Source of the DNA: an uncultured Eubacteriales bacterium | GTDB taxonomy: Bacteria; Bacillota; Clostridia; Christensenellales; Aristaeellaceae | Direction of reading: 5' to 3' | DNA: 15,874 nt | NCBI GenBank assembly: GCA_900542395.1 | Contig: UQNM01000052.1 | Span: 1 to 15,874, forward strand | Shown here: positions 1-7,594 of the stretch, piece by piece | Layout of the letters: each line of letters begins with the position of its first letter | How positions within the stretch are numbered: position 1 is the stretch's first letter | Program-made: the position numbers and the translations under genes | The notes under the pieces: generated by a model | Told to the model about the DNA's origin: nothing | The model's input: only the letters and a program-made list of their open reading frames with translations | The model's database searches: none

Positions 1-1
1 A

Positions 2-55
2 GCATCACGGGCAGAAAATGGATTCTATCTATATTTTAGACGAGAAATAGTATTA
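2..55. repeat. Left arm of exact 54-bp terminal inverted repeat
   Basis: Bases 2-55 are the exact reverse complement of the last 54 bases of the window (15821-15874). The match stops at base 56, where the two arms diverge. The arm is AT-rich, has no obvious internal hairpin and carries no reading frame. It could be one copy of a dispersed repeat, an inversion site, or the point where an assembler stopped at a repeat longer than its word size. The sequence shows the repeat; its cause is not known. Confidence 0.95.
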
Positions 56-68
56 TAATCGGATTATA
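54..68. repeat. 15-bp perfect palindrome (7-1-7) at the inner edge of the left repeat
   Basis: TATAATC-G-GATTATA is a perfect 7-bp dyad with one central base. It starts at the last two bases of the terminal repeat and is absent from the right arm. It lies about 105 bases upstream of the sigma-like gene and contains a TATAAT hexamer, but no matching -35 is visible. It may be an operator or chance in AT-rich DNA. Confidence 0.4.
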
Positions 69-174
69 GCACGCGCTTTTTTAATTTGCAAGTCTTAATT
101 TCAAAAAATTCCTATTTTCACGTTAAAGCGCATGAACATGAGTTTAATTGCATATTGCGAAAGGGGTTTGAATC

Positions 175-828
175 ATGCATGCAGTTTGTGAGGGGTTTGA
201 CGATTTCTTTTCCCGCTGGTATCCGGATATCCGCCGCCTCTGCTTTGCGATGAGTGAAAACGACAAGGACGCGCGAAATCTGGCGTTCAAAACTTTCTTA
301 CGTCTTGGCGCGGCCAAAGACCCACAAATCAAAGAAAACGACGCAAAATTCCTGCTTTTTTCAAGCGGCTTCACCCTCTGCGTCGATTACTTCGGCCGAA
401 GGATGCGCCGCCTTCCCGGCAGAAAGACGCTCGAGGGCATGTCCCTCCCGTTTCCCGTCACGGACAATTTATGTGTGTTCCTGAAGCTGCCGCTCGCCCA
501 GCGCGGAGCGTTTTGCCTTGCTCACGCCGGATTTTCGGAAGCGGAAATCGCGAAAATCGCCGGAAAATCCGCCGCGCATTTTGCCTGTTCTTCCACACCG
601 AAAGCCGATTCGGCGCGGGAAGCCGTTTCTTCCATTCTATTCGACGAAAGCGACGCCGATGCCATGAGCGACGAAATTTATGCGCGCTTTGCCGAGCGCA
701 GCGTCGGCGTGGAAAACAGGATTCACGATTTCTGTATCGGCTTTGACAAACTCGCGCCCTATCTGGCGCTGGCCGTGCTGGCGATTTTTGCAATCGCGGT
801 CTTTGTCTCCGTCAAGCTGGCGGGATAA
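175..828 (+). CDS. Divergent sigma-70/ECF-like protein with C-terminal membrane helix
   Basis: 217 residues. Residues about 8-45 (FFSRWYPDIRRLCF, then NLAFKTFLRL) resemble sigma region 2. Residues about 98-150, with LKLPLAQRGAFCLAH followed by GFSEAEIAKIAGKS, resemble the sigma region 4 helix-turn-helix. The usual basic stretch after the recognition turn is poorly kept (AAHFACSSTPKADS), so promoter binding may be weakened or altered. Residues about 192-215 form one hydrophobic helix ending SVKLAG, which would tether the protein to the membrane with the sigma domains in the cytoplasm. The ATG is preceded by AAAGGGG nine bases away. No convincing promoter is visible upstream. The gene converges on the MATE gene. 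Family-level call only; no target regulon can be inferred here. Confidence 0.6.
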   Translation: MHAVCEGFDDFFSRWYPDIRRLCFAMSENDKDARNLAFKTFLRLGAAKDPQIKENDAKFLLFSSGFTLCVDYFGRRMRRLPGRKTLEGMSLPFPVTDNLCVFLKLPLAQRGAFCLAHAGFSEAEIAKIAGKSAAHFACSSTPKADSAREAVSSILFDESDADAMSDEIYARFAERSVGVENRIHDFCIGFDKLAPYLALAVLAIFAIAVFVSVKLAG

Positions 829-866
829 CCGCCCGATGCGCTTTTTCTCCATTCATATTTTTACAG

Positions 867-909
867 AAAAAAGGCCGCTCTTTCTTTTTGAGAAAGAACA
901 GCCTTTTTG
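867..909. terminator. Bidirectional terminator between convergent genes
   Basis: An 8-bp outer stem (AAAAAGGC/GCCTTTTT) and a 7-bp inner stem (TCTTTCT/AGAAAGA) are separated by a 3x3 internal loop and closed by a five-base loop. Both ends have A/T runs, so it can end transcription of the sigma-like gene on + and the MATE gene on -. Confidence 0.85.
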
Positions 910-923
910 ATTTTGGGGTTAAA

Positions 924-2312
924 TCAGAGGGTGCGGATCACGTCGCGGTTCACGCGGCGCAGATACAGCGCGCTGGCCGTCAGCGAAACCAGCTCCGCGA
1001 TCACGAACGCCCACCACACGCCCGTCACGTCGCCCGTCACCCGGCCGATGGCATACGCGCACGGGATGAGCACCACGAGCTGACGAATCAGCGAAATAAT
1101 CATGGAATACACGCTGAAGCCCAGCGCCTGAAACACCGAGCCCGCGCCGATGCCGAAGCCCGCCAGCGGGAAGCTGATCGAGATGATGCGCAGCGCCGGA
1201 ACGCCGAGGCGCAGCATTTCTTCGGATGCGTCGAACAGGCGCAGCAGCTTATCCGGGATGGACTGGAACATCAGCATGCCCACGATCATAATCGCCACCG
1301 CCGCGCAGATGGAATACTTGATCGTCTGCCGCATGCGGTCGCCCCTGCGCGCGCCGAAGTTATACGCCACAATCGGCACCGTGCCGTTGTTCAGGCCGAA
1401 CACCGGCATGAACACGAAGCTCTGGAGCTTGAAATACACGCCGAACACCGCTACCGCCGTGGCGGAGAACGCGATGAGAATCTGGTTCATCAGGAAGGTC
1501 ATAATCGAGCCGATGGACTGCATCACCACCGACGGAATACCGATGGAGAGGATGCGGCGGATCGTCGCGCCGTGCGGGCGGAAGCCCTTCATGCTGATGG
1601 AGACCTCCGGGTTTTTGCGAATGTTCATCACCAGACCAATCGCCGCCGCGATCCACTGGCCGAGGATGGTGGCATACGCCGCGCCCGCAACGCCCATCTT
1701 CGGAACGCCGAACAGGCCGAAGATGAAGATCGGGTCGAGGATGATGTTGGCAATCGCGCCCACGCCCTGGCTCACCATCGTCAGCAGCGTGCGGCCGGTG
1801 CTTTGCAGCAGGCGCTCAAAGAGGATCTGCATGAAAATGCCCATCGAGCCGAGCATCACGATGGTCGTGTAATCCACGCCGCTCTCGACGATTTCCGCGA
1901 TATCCGTCTGCATTTCAAAGTACGGGCGAACGATCGTCGCGCCGCCGAGCATGAAGACAAGGCCGCAGATGAACAGCAGCATGATGCCGTTGGTCGCCGC
2001 GCGGTTCACGCCCTTCTCGTCCTTCGCACCCAGCGCGCGGGAGAGCACCGCGTTCAGGCCGACGCCCAGACCCGTCGAAACCGCGATCATCAGGTTCTGA
2101 ATCGGGAACGCCATGCTCAGCGCCGTCAGCGCGTTCTCGCTCACGCGCGCCACGAACATGGAATCCACCACGTTGTAGAGCGCCTGCACGAGCATGGAAA
2201 TCATAATCGGCAGGCTCATGGTAAAGAGCAGCTTGCCGACGGGCATCACGCCCATTTTATTCTCCTGCGCGGGAGATTCGTTTTTCACATTGTTTTCAGC
2301 CGGATTCGCCAT
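924..2312 (-). CDS. MATE family multidrug/metabolite efflux transporter
   Basis: 462 residues, the usual MATE length, with about 12 hydrophobic segments in two related halves. Landmarks are PIMISMLVQALYNVVDSMFV in the first helix, VSRALG-type residues (NAVLSRALGAKDE) in the first half, and GLNNGTVPIVAYNFGARR in the second half. The family exports cationic drugs or metabolites in exchange for Na+ or H+; the substrate cannot be read from sequence. ATG start with GAGAGAGGAAGAAA upstream. It is on the same strand as the antiporter operon but has its own promoter (2372-2400) and lies beyond that operon's terminator, so it is probably separately transcribed. A hydrophilic N-terminal tail of about 20 residues precedes the first helix. 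Its nearest relatives appear to be NorM/MepA-type proteins, unlike the second MATE in this window. Confidence 0.92.
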   Translation of the reverse strand: MANPAENNVKNESPAQENKMGVMPVGKLLFTMSLPIMISMLVQALYNVVDSMFVARVSENALTALSMAFPIQNLMIAVSTGLGVGLNAVLSRALGAKDEKGVNRAATNGIMLLFICGLVFMLGGATIVRPYFEMQTDIAEIVESGVDYTTIVMLGSMGIFMQILFERLLQSTGRTLLTMVSQGVGAIANIILDPIFIFGLFGVPKMGVAGAAYATILGQWIAAAIGLVMNIRKNPEVSISMKGFRPHGATIRRILSIGIPSVVMQSIGSIMTFLMNQILIAFSATAVAVFGVYFKLQSFVFMPVFGLNNGTVPIVAYNFGARRGDRMRQTIKYSICAAVAIMIVGMLMFQSIPDKLLRLFDASEEMLRLGVPALRIISISFPLAGFGIGAGSVFQALGFSVYSMIISLIRQLVVLIPCAYAIGRVTGDVTGVWWAFVIAELVSLTASALYLRRVNRDVIRTL

Positions 2313-2371
2313 TTTCTTCCTCTCTCTCTGACGGGTTCATATCATCAACATTTCATATTGCACAAGATTAT

Positions 2372-2400
2372 ATTTTAACGGCTTATAATCTTCCTGTCAA
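2372..2400 (-). promoter_or_regulatory. Promoter of the first MATE gene
   Basis: On the minus strand TTGACA (2400-2395) is followed by a 17-base spacer and TAAAAT (2377-2372), a five-of-six match to TATAAT. It gives a leader of about 50 bases before the ATG at 2312. A second TATAAT nearby sits 22 bases from the same -35 and is a poorer choice. Confidence 0.7.
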
Positions 2401-2413
2401 TCCGTTTTCACGC

Positions 2414-2454
2414 AAAAACGCCGCTTTCCCCGTAAAAGGAAAACGGCGCTTTTT
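2414..2454 (-). terminator. Rho-independent terminator of the antiporter operon
   Basis: The stem pairs CGCCG and TTTCC (2419-2429) with GGAAA and CGGCG (2438-2448), with one mismatch. On the minus strand it is followed by five T's (2418-2414). It lies just after the stop codon of the last operon gene and just before the MATE promoter. A T run also exists on the + side, so it could work both ways. Confidence 0.85.
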
Positions 2455-2464
2455 GGGCACATTC

Positions 2465-4615
2465 TCAATAGAACATCAGATACAGCAGCGTCACGCACAG
2501 CCCCAGCCCGAACAGCAGCAGGCCGTAGCTCATCGTGTGGCTCATCTGGCTGATGGCGTCCATCACGCCGTCCCATGCGGCGGAGATTTTCGCCATCGCG
2601 TGGTGCTCGATCTGGTGGCCGCGCAGAACCGTCTGGTTCAGCCCCTCGACCATGCCGTCGAACACGCCGCCGACGGCGCGGGTCACGGCGTTGCCGACGT
2701 GGTTTTCCGGCTTCTTCCTTCTGGCGGAGAGCACCTTGCGGGCGATGATGTCGGCCACAAAGTCCGTCAGGCCGCCGAGGAAGCCGAACACCGCCGCGAA
2801 GAACAGCGTCAGCGCGCGGATCATCGGGCGATACACGTAGGTTTCCAGCGTCGTTTCGCTGCCCAGCCCCGCGAACCGGCCGCCAAGCTCCAGCAGGCCG
2901 CCAATCGCCGGGCGATAGAGGCGATCCTCGATATCCAGCCAGCTCGGCCAGAGATCGACGTATTCGCGCACGCCGTTCTCCTTCTTCATCAGCTTCGTGC
3001 GGATGAAGAGCAGATACACGATCAGGCCGATTGCCAGCGAGATGCAAGCGCCCTTGATGTTGGTCAGCGAGAAATAGTGCACCGCGTGCGCGGGCGCGGC
3101 CGCGTTCAGGAAGCCGCCCGCGATATCCGCGATTTTGTCCATCGTCAGGTTCGGCGTGAGCCCCAGCGCCGGCACAATCGCCGCGCTCAGGAAGAGCGCC
3201 AGCGCGGAGCGCTTGCCCATGTACGGCTTTTTCGCCTCGTAGGCAATCTGCTGCGTCGGGTGCTTTTCCCAGAACAGGCAGATGTAGAGCTTGATCATAT
3301 ACGCGCCGGTCAGGCCGCCGGAGAACAGGTAAATCCATTCCGCGCCGCGGTAGAGCAGCGCCAGCGCGCCCATGCCCTCCTCCGCGAGCAGCTCGGCGTA
3401 TTCCACAATGCCCTCGTGAATCAGCGTCTTGGAGACGTAGCCGGAGAAGCCCGGCACGCCCATCAGGCCGACCGCGCCCATCAGGAACGCAAAGTGCAGA
3501 ATCGGCTTTTTGCGGCCGAATCCGCGCACGTCGTTCAGGTTCAGCTTGTGCAGGTTCATATACACCACGCCCGCCGCCATGAACAGCACCAGCTTGAAGA
3601 GCGAATGGTTGACCATGTAGAGCAGCGCGCCGCGCGCCGCCAGCGCGTTCTCCTCGCCCAGCAGGCAGCCCATCGCGATGCCCGTCAGGATAAAGCCGAT
3701 CTGGCTCATCGAGGAGCAGGCGAGCGTCCGCTTGAGGTTGATGGAAAACACCGCCAGCACCGCGCCGCCCAGCATCGTAATCAGGCCGAGCACGAGGAGC
3801 ATGTTGCCCCACGTCGTGCTCGCGCGGAAGATGTTTGCCGAAACGACGATCACGCCGAAAATGCCGGACTTGGTGAGGATGCCGGAGAGCAGCGCGGAGG
3901 CCGGCGCGGGCGCAACCGGGTGCGCCTTCGGCAGCCAGATGTGCAGCGGGAACATGCCTGCCTTCGCGCCGAAGCCGAAGAGGATGCAGATGCTCGCCGC
4001 CCAGATCGTGCCCTTGCGCGGGCAGGCCTTCGCCGCCTCGTAGAGCTCGGAGATCGTCAGCGTGCCGACCGCGTTCCACAGCAGGAACAGACCCATCAGC
4101 ATCACCATGCCGCCGATGATCGCGACCGCCAGATACGTTTCCGCCGCGCGCATCGCGCCCGGCGTTTCGTCGTGCGCGACCCACGTGTACGAGGTGAAGC
4201 TCATCACTTCAAAGAAGATGAACGTGGTGAACAGATCCGCGGAGAGGAACACGCCCACCGTCGCGCCCTGCGTCAGCAGGAAGAAGAAATAATACCGGTT
4301 GCGGTTGCGGTAGTGATGCGCGAAATAATCGCCGGAAAGCAGCGAGGTCATCAGCCACATCACGCCCGCCACCAGCGCGTACAGCGCGCGGAAACCGTCG
4401 AGCCGGAAGCTCAGCCCGAAGCCGCAGAAGCCCGGAATCGCGGCGGAAAGCTCTTTTCCCGCAACGACAAGCCCCATCGCCGCGGCCGCGACCGCGAACT
4501 CGATCAGGCAGAAGATCTGCACGGCATGGTCGCGCAGCTTTTTATCCTTTCGACCGATCAGGTAGCTGCAAACCGCCGCCGCCATCGGGAAAAACACCGG
4601 AAACAACAACATCAT
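2465..4615 (-). CDS. NuoL/HyfB-like antiporter subunit with long C-terminal extension (fourth antiporter-like subunit)
   Basis: 716 residues, much longer than its three operon paralogues (485-498). Residues 1 to about 450 are the Proton_antipo_M-type fold. Expected ion-path residues are present: E136 (FIFFEVMSF), K218 and H225 (FGAKAGMFPLHIWLP), K249 (ILTKSGIFG), H337/K341 (NHSLFKLVLF) and K396 (GFSGYVSK). A further membrane segment (about 521-540) leads to a mostly soluble or amphipathic region (about 545-690) with WLDIEDRLYRP, and a last helix (about 697-714). This fits a NuoL/HyfB/MrpA-like end subunit, which may clamp its neighbours as NuoL's lateral helix does. The start is the ATG at 4615, because AAGGGGG sits eight bases before it. 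A GTG at 4636 overlaps the upstream stop but has no ribosome binding site. Last gene of the operon. Confidence 0.9.
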   Translation of the reverse strand: MMLLFPVFFPMAAAVCSYLIGRKDKKLRDHAVQIFCLIEFAVAAAAMGLVVAGKELSAAIPGFCGFGLSFRLDGFRALYALVAGVMWLMTSLLSGDYFAHHYRNRNRYYFFFLLTQGATVGVFLSADLFTTFIFFEVMSFTSYTWVAHDETPGAMRAAETYLAVAIIGGMVMLMGLFLLWNAVGTLTISELYEAAKACPRKGTIWAASICILFGFGAKAGMFPLHIWLPKAHPVAPAPASALLSGILTKSGIFGVIVVSANIFRASTTWGNMLLVLGLITMLGGAVLAVFSINLKRTLACSSMSQIGFILTGIAMGCLLGEENALAARGALLYMVNHSLFKLVLFMAAGVVYMNLHKLNLNDVRGFGRKKPILHFAFLMGAVGLMGVPGFSGYVSKTLIHEGIVEYAELLAEEGMGALALLYRGAEWIYLFSGGLTGAYMIKLYICLFWEKHPTQQIAYEAKKPYMGKRSALALFLSAAIVPALGLTPNLTMDKIADIAGGFLNAAAPAHAVHYFSLTNIKGACISLAIGLIVYLLFIRTKLMKKENGVREYVDLWPSWLDIEDRLYRPAIGGLLELGGRFAGLGSETTLETYVYRPMIRALTLFFAAVFGFLGGLTDFVADIIARKVLSARRKKPENHVGNAVTRAVGGVFDGMVEGLNQTVLRGHQIEHHAMAKISAAWDGVMDAISQMSHTMSYGLLLFGLGLCVTLLYLMFY

Positions 4616-4623
4616 ATCGTTTT

Positions 4624-4630
4624 CCCCCTT
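4624..4630 (-). promoter_or_regulatory. Ribosome binding site that fixes the start of the last antiporter subunit
   Basis: AAGGGGG on the minus strand lies eight bases before the tandem ATG ATG at 4615-4610. It lies inside the reading frame that would follow the alternative GTG at 4636, and so argues for the ATG. Confidence 0.65.
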
Positions 4631-4632
4631 TT

Positions 4633-6090
4633 TCACATCACGCCGGCGGAGAGCTTCGCCAGCAGCGTGATAATCGGGTCGGAGAACAGGCCGCAGAGCA
4701 CGATGGCCGCCGTCAGCACCGCAAACGGCAGCTTCATGCGCAGGCCGGGGTCGCAGCTGACGACCTTCTCCATGCCCTCCAGCGGGCGGAAATACATCGA
4801 CATCGCCGGGCCCATCAGGTAGATGGCCGTCAGCACGGCGGAAATCAGCAGCGCCGCCACGCCGACCATGCCCATCGCCGTGCCCGTCTCAATCGCCGCC
4901 GAGCCGATGAGCCACTTGCTCACAAAGCCCGGCAGCAGCGGCGTGCCCATCAGCGAAATCGCGCCGACGGTATACACCGCGCAGGTGAACGGCATGACGC
5001 GGGAGAGGCCGCGCAGATCCTCGACCTGCGTGCGCCCGGTCTTTACCATCACCGCGCCCGCGCAGAAGAACAGCGTGATCTTAATCAGCGCGTGGAAGAG
5101 CATGTGCGCCAGCGAGGCCGTCAGGCCGCTCTGCGTCATCAGGCTCGCCGCCAGCACGATGTAAGACAGGTTCGACACGGTGGAATACGCCAGACGGCGC
5201 TTGAAGTGATGCTCCTTGACGGCCATCGTCGAGCCGTAAACGATCGTCACGCTCGCCAGCAGCAGCGCGATGCTCTGCGCCGCCGTGCCGCGCAGCACCT
5301 GCGCGCCGAAGCTGAAATACGTCACGCGGATGATCGCGAACACGCCGCTCTTGACGACGGCAACCGCGTGCAGCAGCGCCGTCACCGGGGTCGGCGCGAC
5401 GGAGGCCTCCGGCAGCCACACGTGGAACGGGAAAACCGCCGCCTTCACGCCGAAGCCGAGGAACGCGCACAGGTAGCCCAGCTGCACCATCGTCGGGTGC
5501 TCGGCCGCCGCCTGCGCCATCACGCCGCCCATCGTAAACGCGCCGCCGTCGCCGTAGTTCAGCACCAGCATCACGCCGATAAACGCCAGCGCCGCGCCGA
5601 AGAAGGAATAGAGCATGTAGGTGTAGCCCGCGTGCTCGGAGGGCTTCTGTGTGCCGTGCATGACCAGCGGCAGCGTGCAGAGCGTCAGAAATTCATAGAA
5701 GAAATACAGCGTCAGGATGTTGGCCGCCGTGGAAATGCCCAGCGTCACGCCGTAGGTGACGGTGTAGAGCGCGAAGAAATGGTTCTCGCCGCCCTCGTGC
5801 TCCATGTACTCAAAGCCGTAGAGCGCGGCCAGCGGCCAGAGGAAGGCGACAATCGCCGTAAACACGCTGCCCACGCCGTCAATCGCAAAGCGGATGGGCA
5901 GGTTTTGCAGCAGGAAGAACGGCGTATACACCGTCCCCCGCCTGTTCAGCAGACAAAACAGCACCAGCAGCGAGGTGACCACCGTCACCGTCTCCACCAG
6001 AATCTGACGCGCGCGGTGGCTGACCCTCCTGCCCAGCAGAAGCAGCAGCAGACCGCACACAATCGGAAGAAAAACCGCAAGGCTTAACAT
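4633..6090 (-). CDS. NuoM/MrpD-like antiporter subunit (third)
   Basis: 485 residues and about 14 hydrophobic segments: a Proton_antipo_M family membrane subunit. Key residues of the ion path are all in place: E133 (YFFYEFLTLCTLPLV), K216 and H223 (FGVKAAVFPFHVWLPEA), K247 (HAVAVVKSGVF), H333/K337 (FHALIKITLFF) and K392 (GFVSKW). The VAPTPVTALLHA loop is the form usual in NuoM/MrpD-type subunits. It would conduct cations or protons across the membrane as part of the complex encoded by this operon. ATG start with AAGGAG about 12 bases upstream and a 16-base gap after the preceding gene. Its stop overlaps the possible GTG of the next gene. Confidence 0.92.
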   Translation of the reverse strand: MLSLAVFLPIVCGLLLLLLGRRVSHRARQILVETVTVVTSLLVLFCLLNRRGTVYTPFFLLQNLPIRFAIDGVGSVFTAIVAFLWPLAALYGFEYMEHEGGENHFFALYTVTYGVTLGISTAANILTLYFFYEFLTLCTLPLVMHGTQKPSEHAGYTYMLYSFFGAALAFIGVMLVLNYGDGGAFTMGGVMAQAAAEHPTMVQLGYLCAFLGFGVKAAVFPFHVWLPEASVAPTPVTALLHAVAVVKSGVFAIIRVTYFSFGAQVLRGTAAQSIALLLASVTIVYGSTMAVKEHHFKRRLAYSTVSNLSYIVLAASLMTQSGLTASLAHMLFHALIKITLFFCAGAVMVKTGRTQVEDLRGLSRVMPFTCAVYTVGAISLMGTPLLPGFVSKWLIGSAAIETGTAMGMVGVAALLISAVLTAIYLMGPAMSMYFRPLEGMEKVVSCDPGLRMKLPFAVLTAAIVLCGLFSDPIITLLAKLSAGVM

Positions 6091-6106
6091 GACTTTCTCT
6101 TACTCC

Positions 6107-7573
6107 TTATAGCACCGACGCAGCCGCCGCGGCAATCGCGTTGATCAGCGGCTGGGCGAACACGCCGGTCACAACCACGCCGATGGCCAGCAGAATCATC
6201 GGCACGGTCATCAGCTTGCCGCCCTCCTTGTTGGTGAGCCCAGAATAATCATAGTCGCTGCCGGGGAAGAAGCCGTTGATCGTCACGGGCAGCAGATACG
6301 CCGCCGTCAGCAGCGCGGACACAATCAGAATCACCGGGCCGATGACGTCAAAGCCCGCAAGGCCGGTCTGCAAAGAGCCGGTCGCCAGCTCCCACTTGCT
6401 GACAAAGCCGCCCGTCGGCGGGATGCCGATCAGGCCGAGGGAAGCGATCGTCCAGCACCAGGTCGTAATCGGCATTTCCTTGCCGATGCCGCGCAGGTCG
6501 CGCACATAGGTCTTGCCGGTCTGGTGGATGAACGCGCCCGCGCACAGGAACAGCGCGTCCTTGATGACGGAGTGCGCCACCACGTGCAGCATCGCGCCCT
6601 CAAACGCGGTCGGCACCATGCAGGCCAGACCGAAGAGCACATAGCTCACCTGGGAAACGGTGGAATACGCCAGACGCTTTTTGATCAGCGGCTCGCGATA
6701 GGCCAGCATCGAGCCCATGAACACGGTGATGAGCGTCAGGGTCATAAAGCCCTTCTGCACCCACGTGCCGCGCAGCACGTCCGCGCCGACCAGATAATAG
6801 ATCACGCGGAGCACAGCCAGCACGCCGGCCTTGGTGATGACGCCGGAGAGCACGGCGGAAGCCGGCGCGGGCGCAACCGGGTGCGCCGTCGGCAGCCAGC
6901 CGTGCATCGGGAACATGCCCGCCTTGGTGCCAAAGCCGATGATGACCAGGAACGTGATGAGCAGCAGGCCGCTCGGCGCGCTCGCCGCAGTCTCCACGCC
7001 GCCCGGCACGAAGGTCACCGTGCCCAGATAGCTGCTGAAGAAGAAGATGCCCAGCAGACCCAGCATCGCGCCGAAGATCGAGTACACGAGGTACTTGATG
7101 CCGGCGGCGACGGCCTGCGGCGTGCGCTCATGCACGACCATCGGCACGGAGAGCAGCGTCATCAGCTCGTAGAACACGTACAGCGTCACCATCGAACCGG
7201 CGTAGCACTGGCCGATCAGCGCGGAGAGCACGCACATGAAGAACACCTGATACAGGCGCTCGTTGCCGTCGTGCCCCATGTATTCGCGGGCAAACACGCT
7301 GGAAAGCAGCCACATCGTGCTCATCAGCACGGCGAAGATGCAGCCCGTCATGTCCACGTTCATTTCAATCCGCAGGGTCGGGGTCATGTTCAGCAGCACC
7401 ATCTTCGTGCCCTGCCCCATGCACATCGCAAGCGTCAGCGCCAGCTCGACCGCCAGCGCCGCGTTGACCGCGCGGCCGCGCAGCTGCTTGTTTTCCTTGC
7501 AGCCGGGCGTCAGGAAGATGACCAGCCCCGCAAGCGCAGGCCAGAAGATCGCCAGAATCAGCAGAATGTTCAC
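6107..7573 (-). CDS. NuoM/MrpD-like antiporter subunit (second)
   Basis: 488 residues, a polytopic Proton_antipo_M family protein. Ion-path residues are E136 (YVFYELMTLLSVP), K217 and H224 (FGTKAGMFPMHGWLP), K248 (GVITKAGVL), H334/K338 (AHSVIKDALFL) and K393 (GGFVSKW). The helix 7-8 loop (AHPVAPAPAS) is nearly the same as in the last operon gene and differs from the third subunit, so these two are probably the closer pair. The start is GTG at 7573, with GAGGAGG about nine bases upstream. The gap to the previous gene is 21 bases. Role inferred from family: an ion-translocating subunit of an Mrp/Mbh-type complex. Confidence 0.92.
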   Translation of the reverse strand: MNILLILAIFWPALAGLVIFLTPGCKENKQLRGRAVNAALAVELALTLAMCMGQGTKMVLLNMTPTLRIEMNVDMTGCIFAVLMSTMWLLSSVFAREYMGHDGNERLYQVFFMCVLSALIGQCYAGSMVTLYVFYELMTLLSVPMVVHERTPQAVAAGIKYLVYSIFGAMLGLLGIFFFSSYLGTVTFVPGGVETAASAPSGLLLITFLVIIGFGTKAGMFPMHGWLPTAHPVAPAPASAVLSGVITKAGVLAVLRVIYYLVGADVLRGTWVQKGFMTLTLITVFMGSMLAYREPLIKKRLAYSTVSQVSYVLFGLACMVPTAFEGAMLHVVAHSVIKDALFLCAGAFIHQTGKTYVRDLRGIGKEMPITTWCWTIASLGLIGIPPTGGFVSKWELATGSLQTGLAGFDVIGPVILIVSALLTAAYLLPVTINGFFPGSDYDYSGLTNKEGGKLMTVPMILLAIGVVVTGVFAQPLINAIAAAAASVL

Positions 7574-7594
7574 GGTTGTTTTCCTCCTCGTCTC

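Noticed and set aside
888..2378. Long plus-strand reading frame opposite the first MATE gene
   Set aside because: Its protein is low-complexity (His, Arg, Ala, Glu-rich), as expected for the shadow of a GC-rich gene; the minus-strand frame is a full MATE protein.
2453..4822. 789-residue plus-strand frame opposite the NuoL-like gene
   Set aside because: Composition is Arg/His/Gln/Ala-rich with no fold signature, and it runs across two real minus-strand genes.
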